A stretch of 17,132 nt of DNA. Source: Flavisolibacter sp. GTDB taxonomy: Bacteria > Bacteroidota > Bacteroidia > Chitinophagales > Chitinophagaceae. Shown here piece by piece: positions 1 to 6,269 of the stretch (position 1 is its first letter; each line of letters starts with the position of its first letter). The DNA is taken from contig JAGIAB010000003.1 in NCBI GenBank assembly GCA_017745135.1, forward strand, positions 1-17,132. The letters run 5' to 3'. Position numbers and translations under genes: made by a program. The notes under the pieces were generated by a model. That model searched no databases, was not told the DNA's origin, and was given only the letters and a program-made list of their open reading frames with translations.

Positions 1-34
1 CTATGAGAAACATTATCTGTACAATCTTCTATTA

Positions 35-61
35 ACATTTCGCTCCTCCGGAGCTTCATGT
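35..61. repeat. Small hairpin repeat, copy 1 (ACATTTC / GCTCC-GGAGC / ATGT)
   Basis: The sequence has ACATTTC (35-41), a 5-bp stem GCTCC (42-46) and GGAGC (50-54) around a tcc loop, then ATGT (58-61). A second element at 12708-12740 has the same order: ACATTTC, a GCTCC stem, GGAGCT, then ATGT. Shared flanks plus a shared stem in two unrelated intergenic regions suggest a dispersed intergenic repeat. Its function is unknown. Confidence 0.5.
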
Positions 62-260
62 CAGTGATGACACTAGCGCAATGGTGAATAGAATTACAGA
101 ACGCAGAAGTGAGTGACACAACAGAAGCAGATAGTAGTAATAAAGATCACTACATAATTCACCAACGCTTTATTTAAAGAACTCATTAAAATAAACTAAC
201 GCCTATGACCTCATACCTCCGTCCTCTGACCTCGTTTCTTTAAAGAACTACCGAACAAAC

Positions 261-317
261 AAAAGCCTCTCCGGTCTATCCCGATAGCTATCGGGACCCC
301 ACCGGGGGACAGGGGCC
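261..317 (-). terminator. Composite hairpin behind the KTSC gene
   Basis: It starts directly after the minus-strand stop codon (318-320). An outer stem pairs GCCTCTCCGGT (265-275) with the segment 301-316, which contains ACCGG and AGGGGC, with a five-base bulge. The inner part is the perfect palindrome at 279-296. Read on the minus strand it ends in GGCTTTTG, a short T run, so a terminator role is plausible. The bulged pairing makes this moderate evidence only. Confidence 0.45.
279..296. repeat. 18-bp perfect palindrome, copy 1
   Basis: TCCCGATAGCTATCGGGA is a perfect 18-bp palindrome, and an identical copy lies at 4046-4063. Both sit just downstream of a gene's stop codon (the KTSC gene here, the nucleosidase gene there). 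This fits a dispersed, terminator-associated repeat rather than a regulator's operator. Confidence 0.7.
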
Positions 318-563
318 TTAATCCTCACCTCTTCCGCTCATCTTCTCTGAAGTAAATTGATTCTTGATATACTCATTAAAAAAAGAACCTGCAGAACCTT
401 CGCACTCGATGTATAACTGGAATATCTTCCACATACGCGGAGGCACATCGTAGTAGCGATACACATTGCCACTGCGGAATTCAATCTCCATTACCTTTTC
501 CTTCTCGTTGTAATCAACGCGGTGAATGGTGGAGGATTTGGTTGTGAATACAGGCTTTGACAT
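318..563 (-). CDS. KTSC-domain protein
   Basis: This encodes an 81-residue cytosolic protein made almost entirely of one KTSC domain, a small module named for its presence at the C-terminus of some lysyl-tRNA synthetases and otherwise found alone. The signature is visible: a Ser-Ser-Thr-Ile start of the domain (about 10-13), an alternating strand with R-S-G (30-32), Y-R-Y-Y-D-V-P (35-41), and the closing G-S-F-F-N-E-Y-I pattern (59-66). The molecular role of stand-alone KTSC proteins is not established; nucleic-acid binding is only a guess. I chose ATG 563 over an in-frame GTG at 584, because the seven extra residues precede the domain and match nothing. The gene is monocistronic, with a hairpin directly after its stop, and is divergent from the PAP2 gene. 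Confidence 0.85.
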   Translation of the reverse strand: MSKPVFTTKSSTIHRVDYNEKEKVMEIEFRSGNVYRYYDVPPRMWKIFQLYIECEGSAGSFFNEYIKNQFTSEKMSGRGED

Positions 564-660
564 AAGACAAATAATAGCTAACACATAAAAAATTATACCA
601 ACACAATGATTAATTTAACTGTGCAGTAAATGCTTGCATGCCATTTGCAAGAAGGATTCT

Positions 661-1392
661 ATGCTTCGGAGATTTTCAAGAAGGGTAAAACGGTTTTGGG
701 CACAACTGGCTTTGTTATCAGTAGAGATGACAATTGTACTTGTGCTGTTTGTAATAGCCCTTACTGCTTTTGTTTACATCACCAGGCGGGTTTTTGTGTT
801 GAACAAAACCAAACTGGATAATGCCGTGTTCAATTACCTGAAAGCCCATGTGAGCGAACGCAACAACGACATTATGGAGTTTTTTACGTTTTTGGGTACA
901 CACCAGTTTTTGATCCCGGCTAATCTTTCATTGATTGCTTATTTTCTTTTTATCAAAAAACACAAATGGCACTCTATAAAAATACCGGCAATAGCGCTGA
1001 GCAGCCTGGGATTGATGTTTTTATTAAAGGGTTTGTTTGACCGGAAAAGACCTTCGGTACCTTTATTGTTTGAGGCAAAAGGGCTGAGTTTTCCCAGCGG
1101 ACATGCGCTGATGAGCGTAACCTTTTACGGGCTTCTCATCTATATGATTTTTAAAAGTGTAAAGAATCCGGCGTTGAAATGGACTTTGATCGGCCTGTTG
1201 ATTATTTTGATTATCATCATCGGATCAAGCAGGGTTTATTTGAGAGTACATTACGCTACCGATGTAATTGCGGGTTATTGTATTGGTTTTTTATGGCTGG
1301 TATTTACCGTGTGGATGCTTAACAAAATTGAAAAGCATAGCAAGAGGAAGTTTGATAAAGTGGTGGAGAAGCCGGAGCTTAAGGCAGCTTAA
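661..1392 (+). CDS. PAP2-superfamily membrane phosphatase
   Basis: This encodes a 243-residue integral membrane protein of the PAP2 / PgpB phosphatase superfamily, which removes phosphate from lipid phosphates or diphosphates such as phosphatidic acid, phosphatidylglycerol phosphate or undecaprenyl diphosphate. The tripartite signature is complete: K123 through R130-P131 (K-x6-RP), P145-S-G-H148, and S190-R191 through H197 and D201 (SR-x5-H-x3-D). Hydrophobic segments lie at about 20-40, 85-98, 108-123, 150-165, 174-189 and 203-220; the N-terminus is basic. I chose ATG 661 because AAGAAGGA lies just upstream at a suitable distance; an in-frame TTG at 634 is the alternative. The substrate cannot be read from the sequence. 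It ends one base before the end of a convergent lipoprotein gene. Confidence 0.92.
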   Translation: MLRRFSRRVKRFWAQLALLSVEMTIVLVLFVIALTAFVYITRRVFVLNKTKLDNAVFNYLKAHVSERNNDIMEFFTFLGTHQFLIPANLSLIAYFLFIKKHKWHSIKIPAIALSSLGLMFLLKGLFDRKRPSVPLLFEAKGLSFPSGHALMSVTFYGLLIYMIFKSVKNPALKWTLIGLLIILIIIIGSSRVYLRVHYATDVIAGYCIGFLWLVFTVWMLNKIEKHSKRKFDKVVEKPELKAA

Positions 1393-1575
1393 CTATTTCT
1401 TTAACCGGGTTGTGTCAGTACTATCCGTGTGAAGAGTGTTTACGCTGTCCGCAGGAACAGCACTGGTGTCGTTATTTTTAGTACGATCGAGATCAGTAGG
1501 TTGATTTTCGGCGTTTTCATTGCCACCGCAGGCTGTTAAAAAAATAGTGGCCAAAACAATGAGTGTCTTTTTCAT
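1393..1575 (-). CDS. Small lipoprotein
   Basis: This encodes a 60-residue predicted lipoprotein. A basic start (M-K-K), a hydrophobic stretch (about 4-13) and the lipobox L-T-A-C with Cys16 followed by G-G are clear, so signal peptidase II processing and lipid anchoring are expected. The mature part of about 45 residues is low complexity, rich in Asn, Asp, Thr and Ser, with no recognisable domain; it looks disordered. I chose ATG 1575 because the lipobox signal peptide starts there and AAAAAG precedes it; upstream in-frame codons add only unlikely residues. The stop abuts the stop of the convergent PAP2 gene with no gap, so no separate terminator fits between them. Function unknown. Confidence 0.78.
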   Translation of the reverse strand: MKKTLIVLATIFLTACGGNENAENQPTDLDRTKNNDTSAVPADSVNTLHTDSTDTTRLKK

Positions 1576-1672
1576 ATTCTTTTTGTGATTGTACAAGAGC
1601 TGCAACTATTTTGCCAGCCTAAATACTGCGTTTTATTAACGAGGTAGTCTTCGCCATCAGGCTTTAAAATTG

Positions 1673-1680
1673 TACCTTTG
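1673..1680 (+). promoter_or_regulatory. Bacteroidota-type -7 box for the ABC-F gene
   Basis: TACCTTTG matches the Bacteroidota primary sigma-factor -7 consensus TAnnTTTG exactly and lies 20 bases before ATG 1700, predicting a leader of about 10-15 bases. The -33 element is not clear; TTCG near 1650-1653 is the best weak candidate. Confidence 0.6.
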
Positions 1681-1699
1681 CCGATCAATTTTTTCAGGA

Positions 1700-3340
1700 A
1701 TGATCTCAGTAAACAACGTAACACTTTCTTTTGGCAAAAGAGTTTTATTTGACGAGGTGAACATCAATTTCACCAAGGGCAATTGCTATGGTGTAATTGG
1801 AGCCAATGGTGCAGGAAAATCTACTTTTCTCAAAGTTTTATCCGGCGAAATCGAGCCGAATAAAGGAACCGTTGACATTACTTCCGGCGAACGCATGGCT
1901 GTGCTGAAACAAAACCACTTTGAGTTTGACGAGCAAACGGTTTTAAATACGGTACTGATGGGCCACAAAAAAATGTGGGATGTAATGCACCAGAAGGATG
2001 CGATCTATTTGAATCCTGAGGCTACCGAAGATGATTATATGCATGCCGGTCACCTGGAAGCTGAGTTTGGAGAAATGGGTGGATACACTGCTGAAAGTGA
2101 TGCGGCTACTTTATTGAGCGAGTTGGGTGTAAAAGAGGAGTTTCAACAGTCGCTGATGAAAGACATTCCTTCGAATTTAAAGGTACGTGTGTTGTTAGCA
2201 CAAGCACTGTTTGGTAATCCTGATATTTTGCTGATGGACGAGCCTACCAACGGTTTGGACATTGAAACCATTAGCTGGCTGGAAAATTTTTTGGCGGATT
2301 ACGAGAACATCGTGTTGGTGGTTTCGCATGACCGTCACTTTTTGGATTCGGTTTGTACACACGTGGCCGATGTGGACCGAAGCAAGATCAAAGTATTTAC
2401 CGGTAACTACACATTCTGGTACGAATCATCGCAATTGATGGCCCGCCAGATTAACGACAAGAATAAAAAGACGGAAGAAAAACGCCAGGCTTTACTGGAC
2501 TTTATTGCACGTTTCTCTGCAAACGCTTCTAAATCCAAACAGGCTACTTCGCGTAAAAAAGCCTTGGAGAAATTAACCATTGAAGAAATTGAACCATCGA
2601 ACCGCCGTTATCCCGGAATTATTTTTCAACCGCTTCGCGAAGTGGGAAATCAAATCCTGAACGTTGAGAATTTATCCCGGTCAATTGACGGACGTAAGTT
2701 GTTTGATAAGGTAACCTTCAGCGTAAACAAAGGTGAAAAGATCGCTTTTTTAAGCAGAGACCCCCTGGCTGTTACCAATTTCTTTGAGGTTATCAATGGC
2801 AATGAAAAAGCCGACAGCGGAAAGTTTGAATGGGGAACCACAATCACTAAAGCATACCTGCCTGTTGAAAATACAGAGTTCTTCCAAAATGGTTTGACTT
2901 TGCTTGAATGGTTACGTCAATACGTTCCGCCACATATCACCGATGCTGATGAACCTTTCTTAAGAGGATTTTTAGGCAAGATGTTGTTCAGTGGTGATGA
3001 CATCCAAAAGAAGACAAATGTTTTAAGTGGAGGTGAAAAGGTACGTTGCATGATCAGCCGGATGATGTTGCAAAACCCAAACCTCGTTGTTCTTGACCAA
3101 CCGACAAACCACCTGGATTTGGAAAGCATTCAAAGCTTTAACGAAGGTTGCCAGACATTTCCCGGCATTGTGTTACTGACTTCTCATGACCATACCTTTT
3201 TGCAAACGGTTGCCAACAGGATTATTGAATTAACCCCTAAGGGCATCATTGATCGCCTGATGACGTTTGATGAATATATGGAAGATAAGAGAGTGAGGGA
3301 GTTGAGGGAAGAGATGTATGGAGATGTGGTGATGGCGTAG
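1700..3340 (+). CDS. ABC-F family ATPase, YbiT/YkpA-like, with degenerate second site
   Basis: This encodes a 546-residue soluble protein with two ABC ATPase domains and no membrane segment, the layout of ABC-F proteins, which mostly act at the ribosome. Domain 1 has Walker A G-A-N-G-A-G-K40-S-T, a degenerate signature (S-N-L-K-V-R-V) typical of the YbiT group, and Walker B plus catalytic glutamate L-M-D-E181-P-T-N. A charged linker with S-A-N-A-S-K-S-K-Q-A-T-S-R follows at about 273-285, as in YbiT. Domain 2 keeps the signature L-S-G-G-E-K-V-R, but its Walker A is S352-R-D-P-L-A-V358-T, lacking the glycines and lysine, and its Walker B reads L-D-Q467-P-T-N-H-L-D, Gln replacing the catalytic Glu. 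I infer one hydrolytic site plus one structural or slow site. ATG 1700 was chosen because the preceding ten codons contain the promoter box. It is not one of the antibiotic-resistance ABC-F types as far as I can tell. Confidence 0.9.
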   Translation: MISVNNVTLSFGKRVLFDEVNINFTKGNCYGVIGANGAGKSTFLKVLSGEIEPNKGTVDITSGERMAVLKQNHFEFDEQTVLNTVLMGHKKMWDVMHQKDAIYLNPEATEDDYMHAGHLEAEFGEMGGYTAESDAATLLSELGVKEEFQQSLMKDIPSNLKVRVLLAQALFGNPDILLMDEPTNGLDIETISWLENFLADYENIVLVVSHDRHFLDSVCTHVADVDRSKIKVFTGNYTFWYESSQLMARQINDKNKKTEEKRQALLDFIARFSANASKSKQATSRKKALEKLTIEEIEPSNRRYPGIIFQPLREVGNQILNVENLSRSIDGRKLFDKVTFSVNKGEKIAFLSRDPLAVTNFFEVINGNEKADSGKFEWGTTITKAYLPVENTEFFQNGLTLLEWLRQYVPPHITDADEPFLRGFLGKMLFSGDDIQKKTNVLSGGEKVRCMISRMMLQNPNLVVLDQPTNHLDLESIQSFNEGCQTFPGIVLLTSHDHTFLQTVANRIIELTPKGIIDRLMTFDEYMEDKRVRELREEMYGDVVMA

Positions 3341-3399
3341 TTAGGTGTTGAATATTGAATAGCTGGTTTTAATATACACCAACCTATTCCTCAAATCAA

Positions 3400-3407
3400 C
3401 ACCTTTG
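3400..3407 (+). promoter_or_regulatory. Probable -7 box before the nucleosidase gene
   Basis: CACCTTTG differs from the Bacteroidota -7 consensus TAnnTTTG only at the first base and ends five bases before ATG 3413. A start site about 5-7 bases downstream would give a leaderless or nearly leaderless transcript. No ribosome binding site is visible. No convincing -33 element is seen. Confidence 0.4.
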
Positions 3408-3412
3408 CACCC

Positions 3413-4006
3413 ATGATTCAACCAAGCTATGAAACGTCTTTTGACCATTTAGATTTAGTCGACAATTCTGCTTTGTTTGTATTTGCTCTCGATTCAGAAG
3501 CAGCAGAAGAATTTCATCATGTCAATAAACTCATTGTTGGAATAGGCAAGGTGAATGCAGCTTATGCACTCACTAAAGCTATTTATCATCACAAACCAAA
3601 GTTGATTGTCAATTTGGGTTCGGCAGGAAGCAATACATTTAAAAGAGGCGAGGTGGTTTGCTGTACCAAATTTATTCAGCGGGATATGGATGTAAGAGGT
3701 CTTGGTTTTGAATTGTACGAGACACCGCTTTCAAATATTCCGCCGGTGCTGAACTACGGTATAAAGATCAAAGAATTACCCGAAGGCATCTGTGGTACCG
3801 GGGACAATTTTGAAACCGCTCATTTTTCTTCCGACTATAATGTGATTGATATGGAAGCTTATTCTTTTGCTTTTATTGCTATGAAAGAGCAAATTCCTTT
3901 TTTGTGTTTGAAATATATTTCCGACGGAGCCGATGGAATGGCTGCGGAAAACTGGAATGTGCAGGTGCACAATGCAGCGGTAGCTTTTAAGAAGATTTTG
4001 TTTTGA
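3413..4006 (+). CDS. MTA/SAH nucleosidase-like protein (phosphorylase superfamily)
   Basis: This encodes a 197-residue soluble protein of the PNP/UDP phosphorylase superfamily, most like 5'-methylthioadenosine/S-adenosylhomocysteine nucleosidase, which cleaves the N-glycosidic bond of MTA or SAH to adenine and a thioribose. Supporting segments in family order are A-L-D-S-E29-A (position of the N-terminal catalytic Glu), V-G-I-G-K-V-N-A-A (42-50), N-L-G-S-A-G (67-72), Q-R-D-M-D-V-R-G-L-G-F (89-99), I-D-M-E148-A (ribose-binding Met-Glu) and Y-I-S-D171-G-A-D (catalytic Asp). It is about 30 residues shorter than classical MTAN of roughly 230, mainly at the N-terminus and in loops, so another nucleoside substrate is possible. 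It is monocistronic, with a promoter-like box directly upstream and a hairpin directly downstream. Confidence 0.82.
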   Translation: MIQPSYETSFDHLDLVDNSALFVFALDSEAAEEFHHVNKLIVGIGKVNAAYALTKAIYHHKPKLIVNLGSAGSNTFKRGEVVCCTKFIQRDMDVRGLGFELYETPLSNIPPVLNYGIKIKELPEGICGTGDNFETAHFSSDYNVIDMEAYSFAFIAMKEQIPFLCLKYISDGADGMAAENWNVQVHNAAVAFKKILF

Positions 4007-4009
4007 TGC

Positions 4010-4042
4010 TTCTTTTACTTTTCTCTTGAAAGAAAAAGAAAC
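4010..4042 (+). terminator. AT-rich hairpin after the nucleosidase gene
   Basis: TTCTTTTACTTTT pairs imperfectly with the A-rich arm at about 4028-4041 around a CTTGA loop, starting four bases after the stop codon. The same layout (stop codon, then TTTACTTTT, TCTTGA, then an A-rich arm and AAC) recurs on the minus strand after the epimerase gene, which supports a shared 3'-end function. Confidence 0.5.
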
Positions 4043-4045
4043 CAA

Positions 4046-4063
4046 TCCCGATAGCTATCGGGA
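4046..4063. repeat. 18-bp perfect palindrome, copy 2
   Basis: TCCCGATAGCTATCGGGA is identical to the copy at 279-296. It follows directly on the terminator-like hairpin behind the nucleosidase gene. Confidence 0.7.
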
Positions 4064-4073
4064 CAAGGCGATT

Positions 4074-4099
4074 CCTGCCTGCCGACGCAGTCAGGCAGG
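4074..4099. repeat. Inverted repeat CCTGCCTG / CAGGCAGG
   Basis: The 8-bp arms at 4074-4081 and 4092-4099 are perfectly complementary around a 10-base loop, 10 bases beyond the 18-bp palindrome. Together the two could form tandem stem-loops in the 3' region of the nucleosidase transcript. Confidence 0.55.
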
Positions 4100-4613
4100 G
4101 ATGCGGGAGATTTCTTAGTTCGAAGTTTTCCTATGACGAATCGCCGGGTGGGAAAGTCATTTGGATGGAAGAGCTTAAGGTCGAAGACTCTGCTTCGTGC
4201 TATTATACGTTTCTTGAAGGCGCTGTATTTTTCACTGCCGGCTTTTTGGTCACCTTATGCTTTCGTTTAGCGAAAAATAAGGCGCTTGGAGAGTCATTAA
4301 AATTTGAAGAGGGTGGCATAGTAGTCAAGTAAGCTTTATTTCAACATGTATAGTTTGTAATTGATGAAATTTTGAAAATCAAAAGTGACTCTTTAAATAA
4401 TCTCCAATCTAAAAAACCCTTCCAGCGCCTTATTGCGCCTCCTCCACTTATGTGCTCTTAATAGTTTAAGTAGCGCAATACTAGCGCCTGCAGTATCGGC
4501 TCACAACACGACAACCACATTATCGAAATGACTCTCCAAATTACAACGACTCTTGCAATGTGCGCTGGCACGGACGGGCACGCGGAGCGATTGCGCCGTC
4601 CTTGACTTTTTTG

Positions 4614-4641
4614 TTACTTTTTTTGTCAAGAAAAAAAGTAA
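4614..4641 (-). terminator. AT-rich hairpin after the epimerase gene
   Basis: TTACTTTTTTT (4614-4624) pairs perfectly over 11 bp with AAAAAAAGTAA (4631-4641) around a GTCAAG loop. On the minus strand it lies 10 bases after the epimerase stop and ends in T-rich sequence, so it can work as a terminator for the three-gene minus-strand group. It is the inverted counterpart of the hairpin at 4010-4042. Confidence 0.6.
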
Positions 4642-4651
4642 ACAGAATAAA

Positions 4652-6001
4652 CTACAACGCGTTCTCTCCCCTCAACCTCTCAATACAATTCAACAAAGCC
4701 CTTGATTGATGATACGTTGCTTTCCAGATATGACCTTTTAAAGCTGTTTTACGTTGTGGCTCTTTATCCAATCCTTCTTCATACCAATCGCCGTAGGTAT
4801 GATCAATGATATAAGTTTGAATATAACTCCACTGTTTTTTGAAATGATCGTAGTAACGCATCTTATCATCAGGAAATTTATCTGCCATTAAAAGAAGCGT
4901 ATTTAAACCCTCCGCCTGCGCCCACCAGTTTTTGCTGTCTTTGATGATAGTAATCTTTGAACTGTCTTTAAAATAATAGCCTTCATCATAAAAACCGCCA
5001 AGTTCATTGTCCCATCCATTTTGCAAAGAATGATCGATCAATCTTTTCGCAACACTTAATGTTCGCGTATCATTTTTGAGCCCAAGAACATGTGAAGCCT
5101 CTAACATCAAATAAGCTATTTCAACATCATGGCCGAAAGAAACATGATTTAAGTTTTTGTGCTGCAGAATAAACTCTTTAGTTGAATCGCGAAAAGAAAT
5201 TGGTGTCCAATCCCGCTTGAAGAAAAGCATCATGTAACCTTTGGGCGTAACAATCTTGTCGCGGATAAGAAATAACATTTCCTGTAAACGTTCTCGAAGC
5301 AAAGGATCTTTCCAAACACTGTACAATTCTGTAAATGCTTCCAAAAGATGAATAGAAGAGTTTTGATCTTTATAACCAAGGTCGGAAGTAGGGGGTATAG
5401 ACGCTGTTCTTTTAACAGGAGTTCCATCCATTTCTAAATGTTGAAAGTAACCTTTGTACCCTGGGTCATGACTATGTTCTTCTAACCATAAGAAAGCTTT
5501 CCTGGCAAGAGCCAATGCACCTGTATCTTTTGACGCTTTGTAATAAGCTGCCAATGCATAAATCGCAAAAGCATTTCCGTAGGCTTCTTTAGGTGACTGA
5601 GGATTGCTCTTGTCCTTCCCTTCCCGTGTAATTAAATTATAAAAACCTCCGTTGGTTTTATCCCACATTACATCACGTAAAAAACGAAAACCGTTTTCGG
5701 AGCACCGGAGATAATAGGTATCACTTGGATAACGTTCAAATGCTTTTGCTGTTGTCCAGGTATGACGTGCCTGGGTAACAATAAATTTATCCTGTTCGCC
5801 AATAGGCTTGAAATCGTAAGTATAAGTAGAAATAAACCCGCCAAACAAGCTATCTACACATTGCGGATACCATTTGTTCAACAATTCGGTTTGAAGAGAT
5901 TTTTCCATTTCATTTGCCAGTTGCAAACGTTCGTGTTTTGACTGAGCCATTGCAAGCGATGAAAGACTCAATAAAACAGGCAGGAGTTTTATTCTCATCA
6001 T
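4652..6001 (-). CDS. Exported AGE-family (cellobiose/GlcNAc 2-epimerase-like) protein
   Basis: This encodes a 449-residue protein of the N-acylglucosamine 2-epimerase (AGE) / cellobiose 2-epimerase family, which inverts C2 of a reducing-end sugar in an (alpha/alpha)6 barrel. Family landmarks are Q77-A-R-H-T-W (barrel opening), N214-S-S-I-H218-L-L-E-A, F-G-H291-D-V-E, W359-W-A-Q-A-E364 and W426-K-A-T-Y-H431; these carry the histidines and glutamate used in cellobiose/mannobiose epimerases. Residues 1-20 form a signal peptide (basic start, hydrophobic core, A-M-A-Q), unusual because most characterised members are cytosolic; the enzyme should act in the periplasm. Two adjacent ATG codons (6001 and 5998) are equally possible. 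It is the last gene of a GH18-esterase-epimerase series, and a strong hairpin follows. Sugar specificity cannot be read from sequence. Confidence 0.87.
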   Translation of the reverse strand: MMRIKLLPVLLSLSSLAMAQSKHERLQLANEMEKSLQTELLNKWYPQCVDSLFGGFISTYTYDFKPIGEQDKFIVTQARHTWTTAKAFERYPSDTYYLRCSENGFRFLRDVMWDKTNGGFYNLITREGKDKSNPQSPKEAYGNAFAIYALAAYYKASKDTGALALARKAFLWLEEHSHDPGYKGYFQHLEMDGTPVKRTASIPPTSDLGYKDQNSSIHLLEAFTELYSVWKDPLLRERLQEMLFLIRDKIVTPKGYMMLFFKRDWTPISFRDSTKEFILQHKNLNHVSFGHDVEIAYLMLEASHVLGLKNDTRTLSVAKRLIDHSLQNGWDNELGGFYDEGYYFKDSSKITIIKDSKNWWAQAEGLNTLLLMADKFPDDKMRYYDHFKKQWSYIQTYIIDHTYGDWYEEGLDKEPQRKTALKGHIWKATYHQSRALLNCIERLRGENAL

Positions 6002-6269
6002 AGAATTAAGTTAGTTCAATTATGTGAGTAATTTTCCGACGGAGCATGCGTGAGGGATAGAAGCGGAAAGCCCGGTGAAGCAATTGTGCATGGCCTTGTG
6101 CCGGACTTGCAGCGGATAGCCCGACCCGAGTGTGCGTCTGCTTTGTGCAAAGCAAACGAGGGGCACGCCCAAACATAACTTGTCAACTGTATTAACAGGT
6201 AAATTTTATTTCAAAGGGAAAGAAGTATTGCTTTGCTTAAGATGAAACTGAGAGTCCAAAAGACAATGC
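6002..6269. other. Intergenic element with repeated AGCGGAxAGCCCG
   Basis: The 268 bases between the esterase and epimerase genes are more GC-rich than the flanking spacers in their middle part. AGCGGAAAGCCCG (6062-6074) and AGCGGATAGCCCG (6111-6123) match at 12 of 13 positions, 49 bases apart. Directly after them, TGCTTTG and CAAAGCA (6139-6154) form an inverted repeat. The element resembles intergenic repeats I associate with Bacteroidota genomes, but I cannot verify this here. It has no coding region and splits the minus-strand group, so it could process or attenuate the transcript. Confidence 0.5.

Larger units (their letters stand above)
1..317. other. Gene-free edge region with hairpin repeats
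   Basis: I find no credible coding region here on either strand. The stretch holds a short hairpin element at 35-61, two copies of the 11-mer TTTAAAGAACT (173-183 and 239-249), a pyrimidine-rich stretch at about 203-238, and a composite hairpin at 261-317 that abuts the stop codon of the minus-strand KTSC gene. It reads as intergenic DNA rather than a truncated gene. Confidence 0.6.
4007..4651. other. Non-coding intergenic island with nested inverted repeats
   Basis: 645 bases separate two convergent genes. No convincing coding region is present; the best is a 45-codon ATG ORF at 4133-4270 that I do not accept. The stretch is bounded by two related AT-rich hairpins in opposite orientation (4010-4042 and 4614-4641). 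Inside are the 18-bp palindrome copy 2 (4046-4063), the inverted repeat CCTGCCTG/CAGGCAGG (4074-4099), an 11-bp pair AATAAGGCGCT (4276-4286) with its complement (4424-4434), a 13-bp pair TTGGAGAGTCATT (4286-4298) with its complement (4527-4539), and GGACGG/CCGTCC (4572-4601). This density suggests a folded or mobile non-coding element. Confidence 0.55.

Noticed and set aside
173..249. TTTAAAGAACT pair as a regulator operator
   Set aside because: The 11-mers are AT-rich, 66 bases apart and not next to any gene start, so no regulatory role can be supported.
564..584. GTG start for the KTSC gene
   Set aside because: The domain begins after ATG 563 and the seven extra residues fit no family extension.
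634..660. Upstream TTG start for the PAP2 gene
   Set aside because: ATG 661 has AAGAAGGA just before it and gives a normal N-terminus; the nine extra residues add nothing.
4133..4270. 45-codon ATG ORF inside the non-coding island
   Set aside because: It has no ribosome binding site or recognisable domain and overlaps inverted repeat arms; chance ORFs of this size are expected.
4007..4651. Insertion sequence or CRISPR array in the island
   Set aside because: There is no transposase fragment and no regularly spaced identical repeat; the repeats present are inverted pairs of different sequence.
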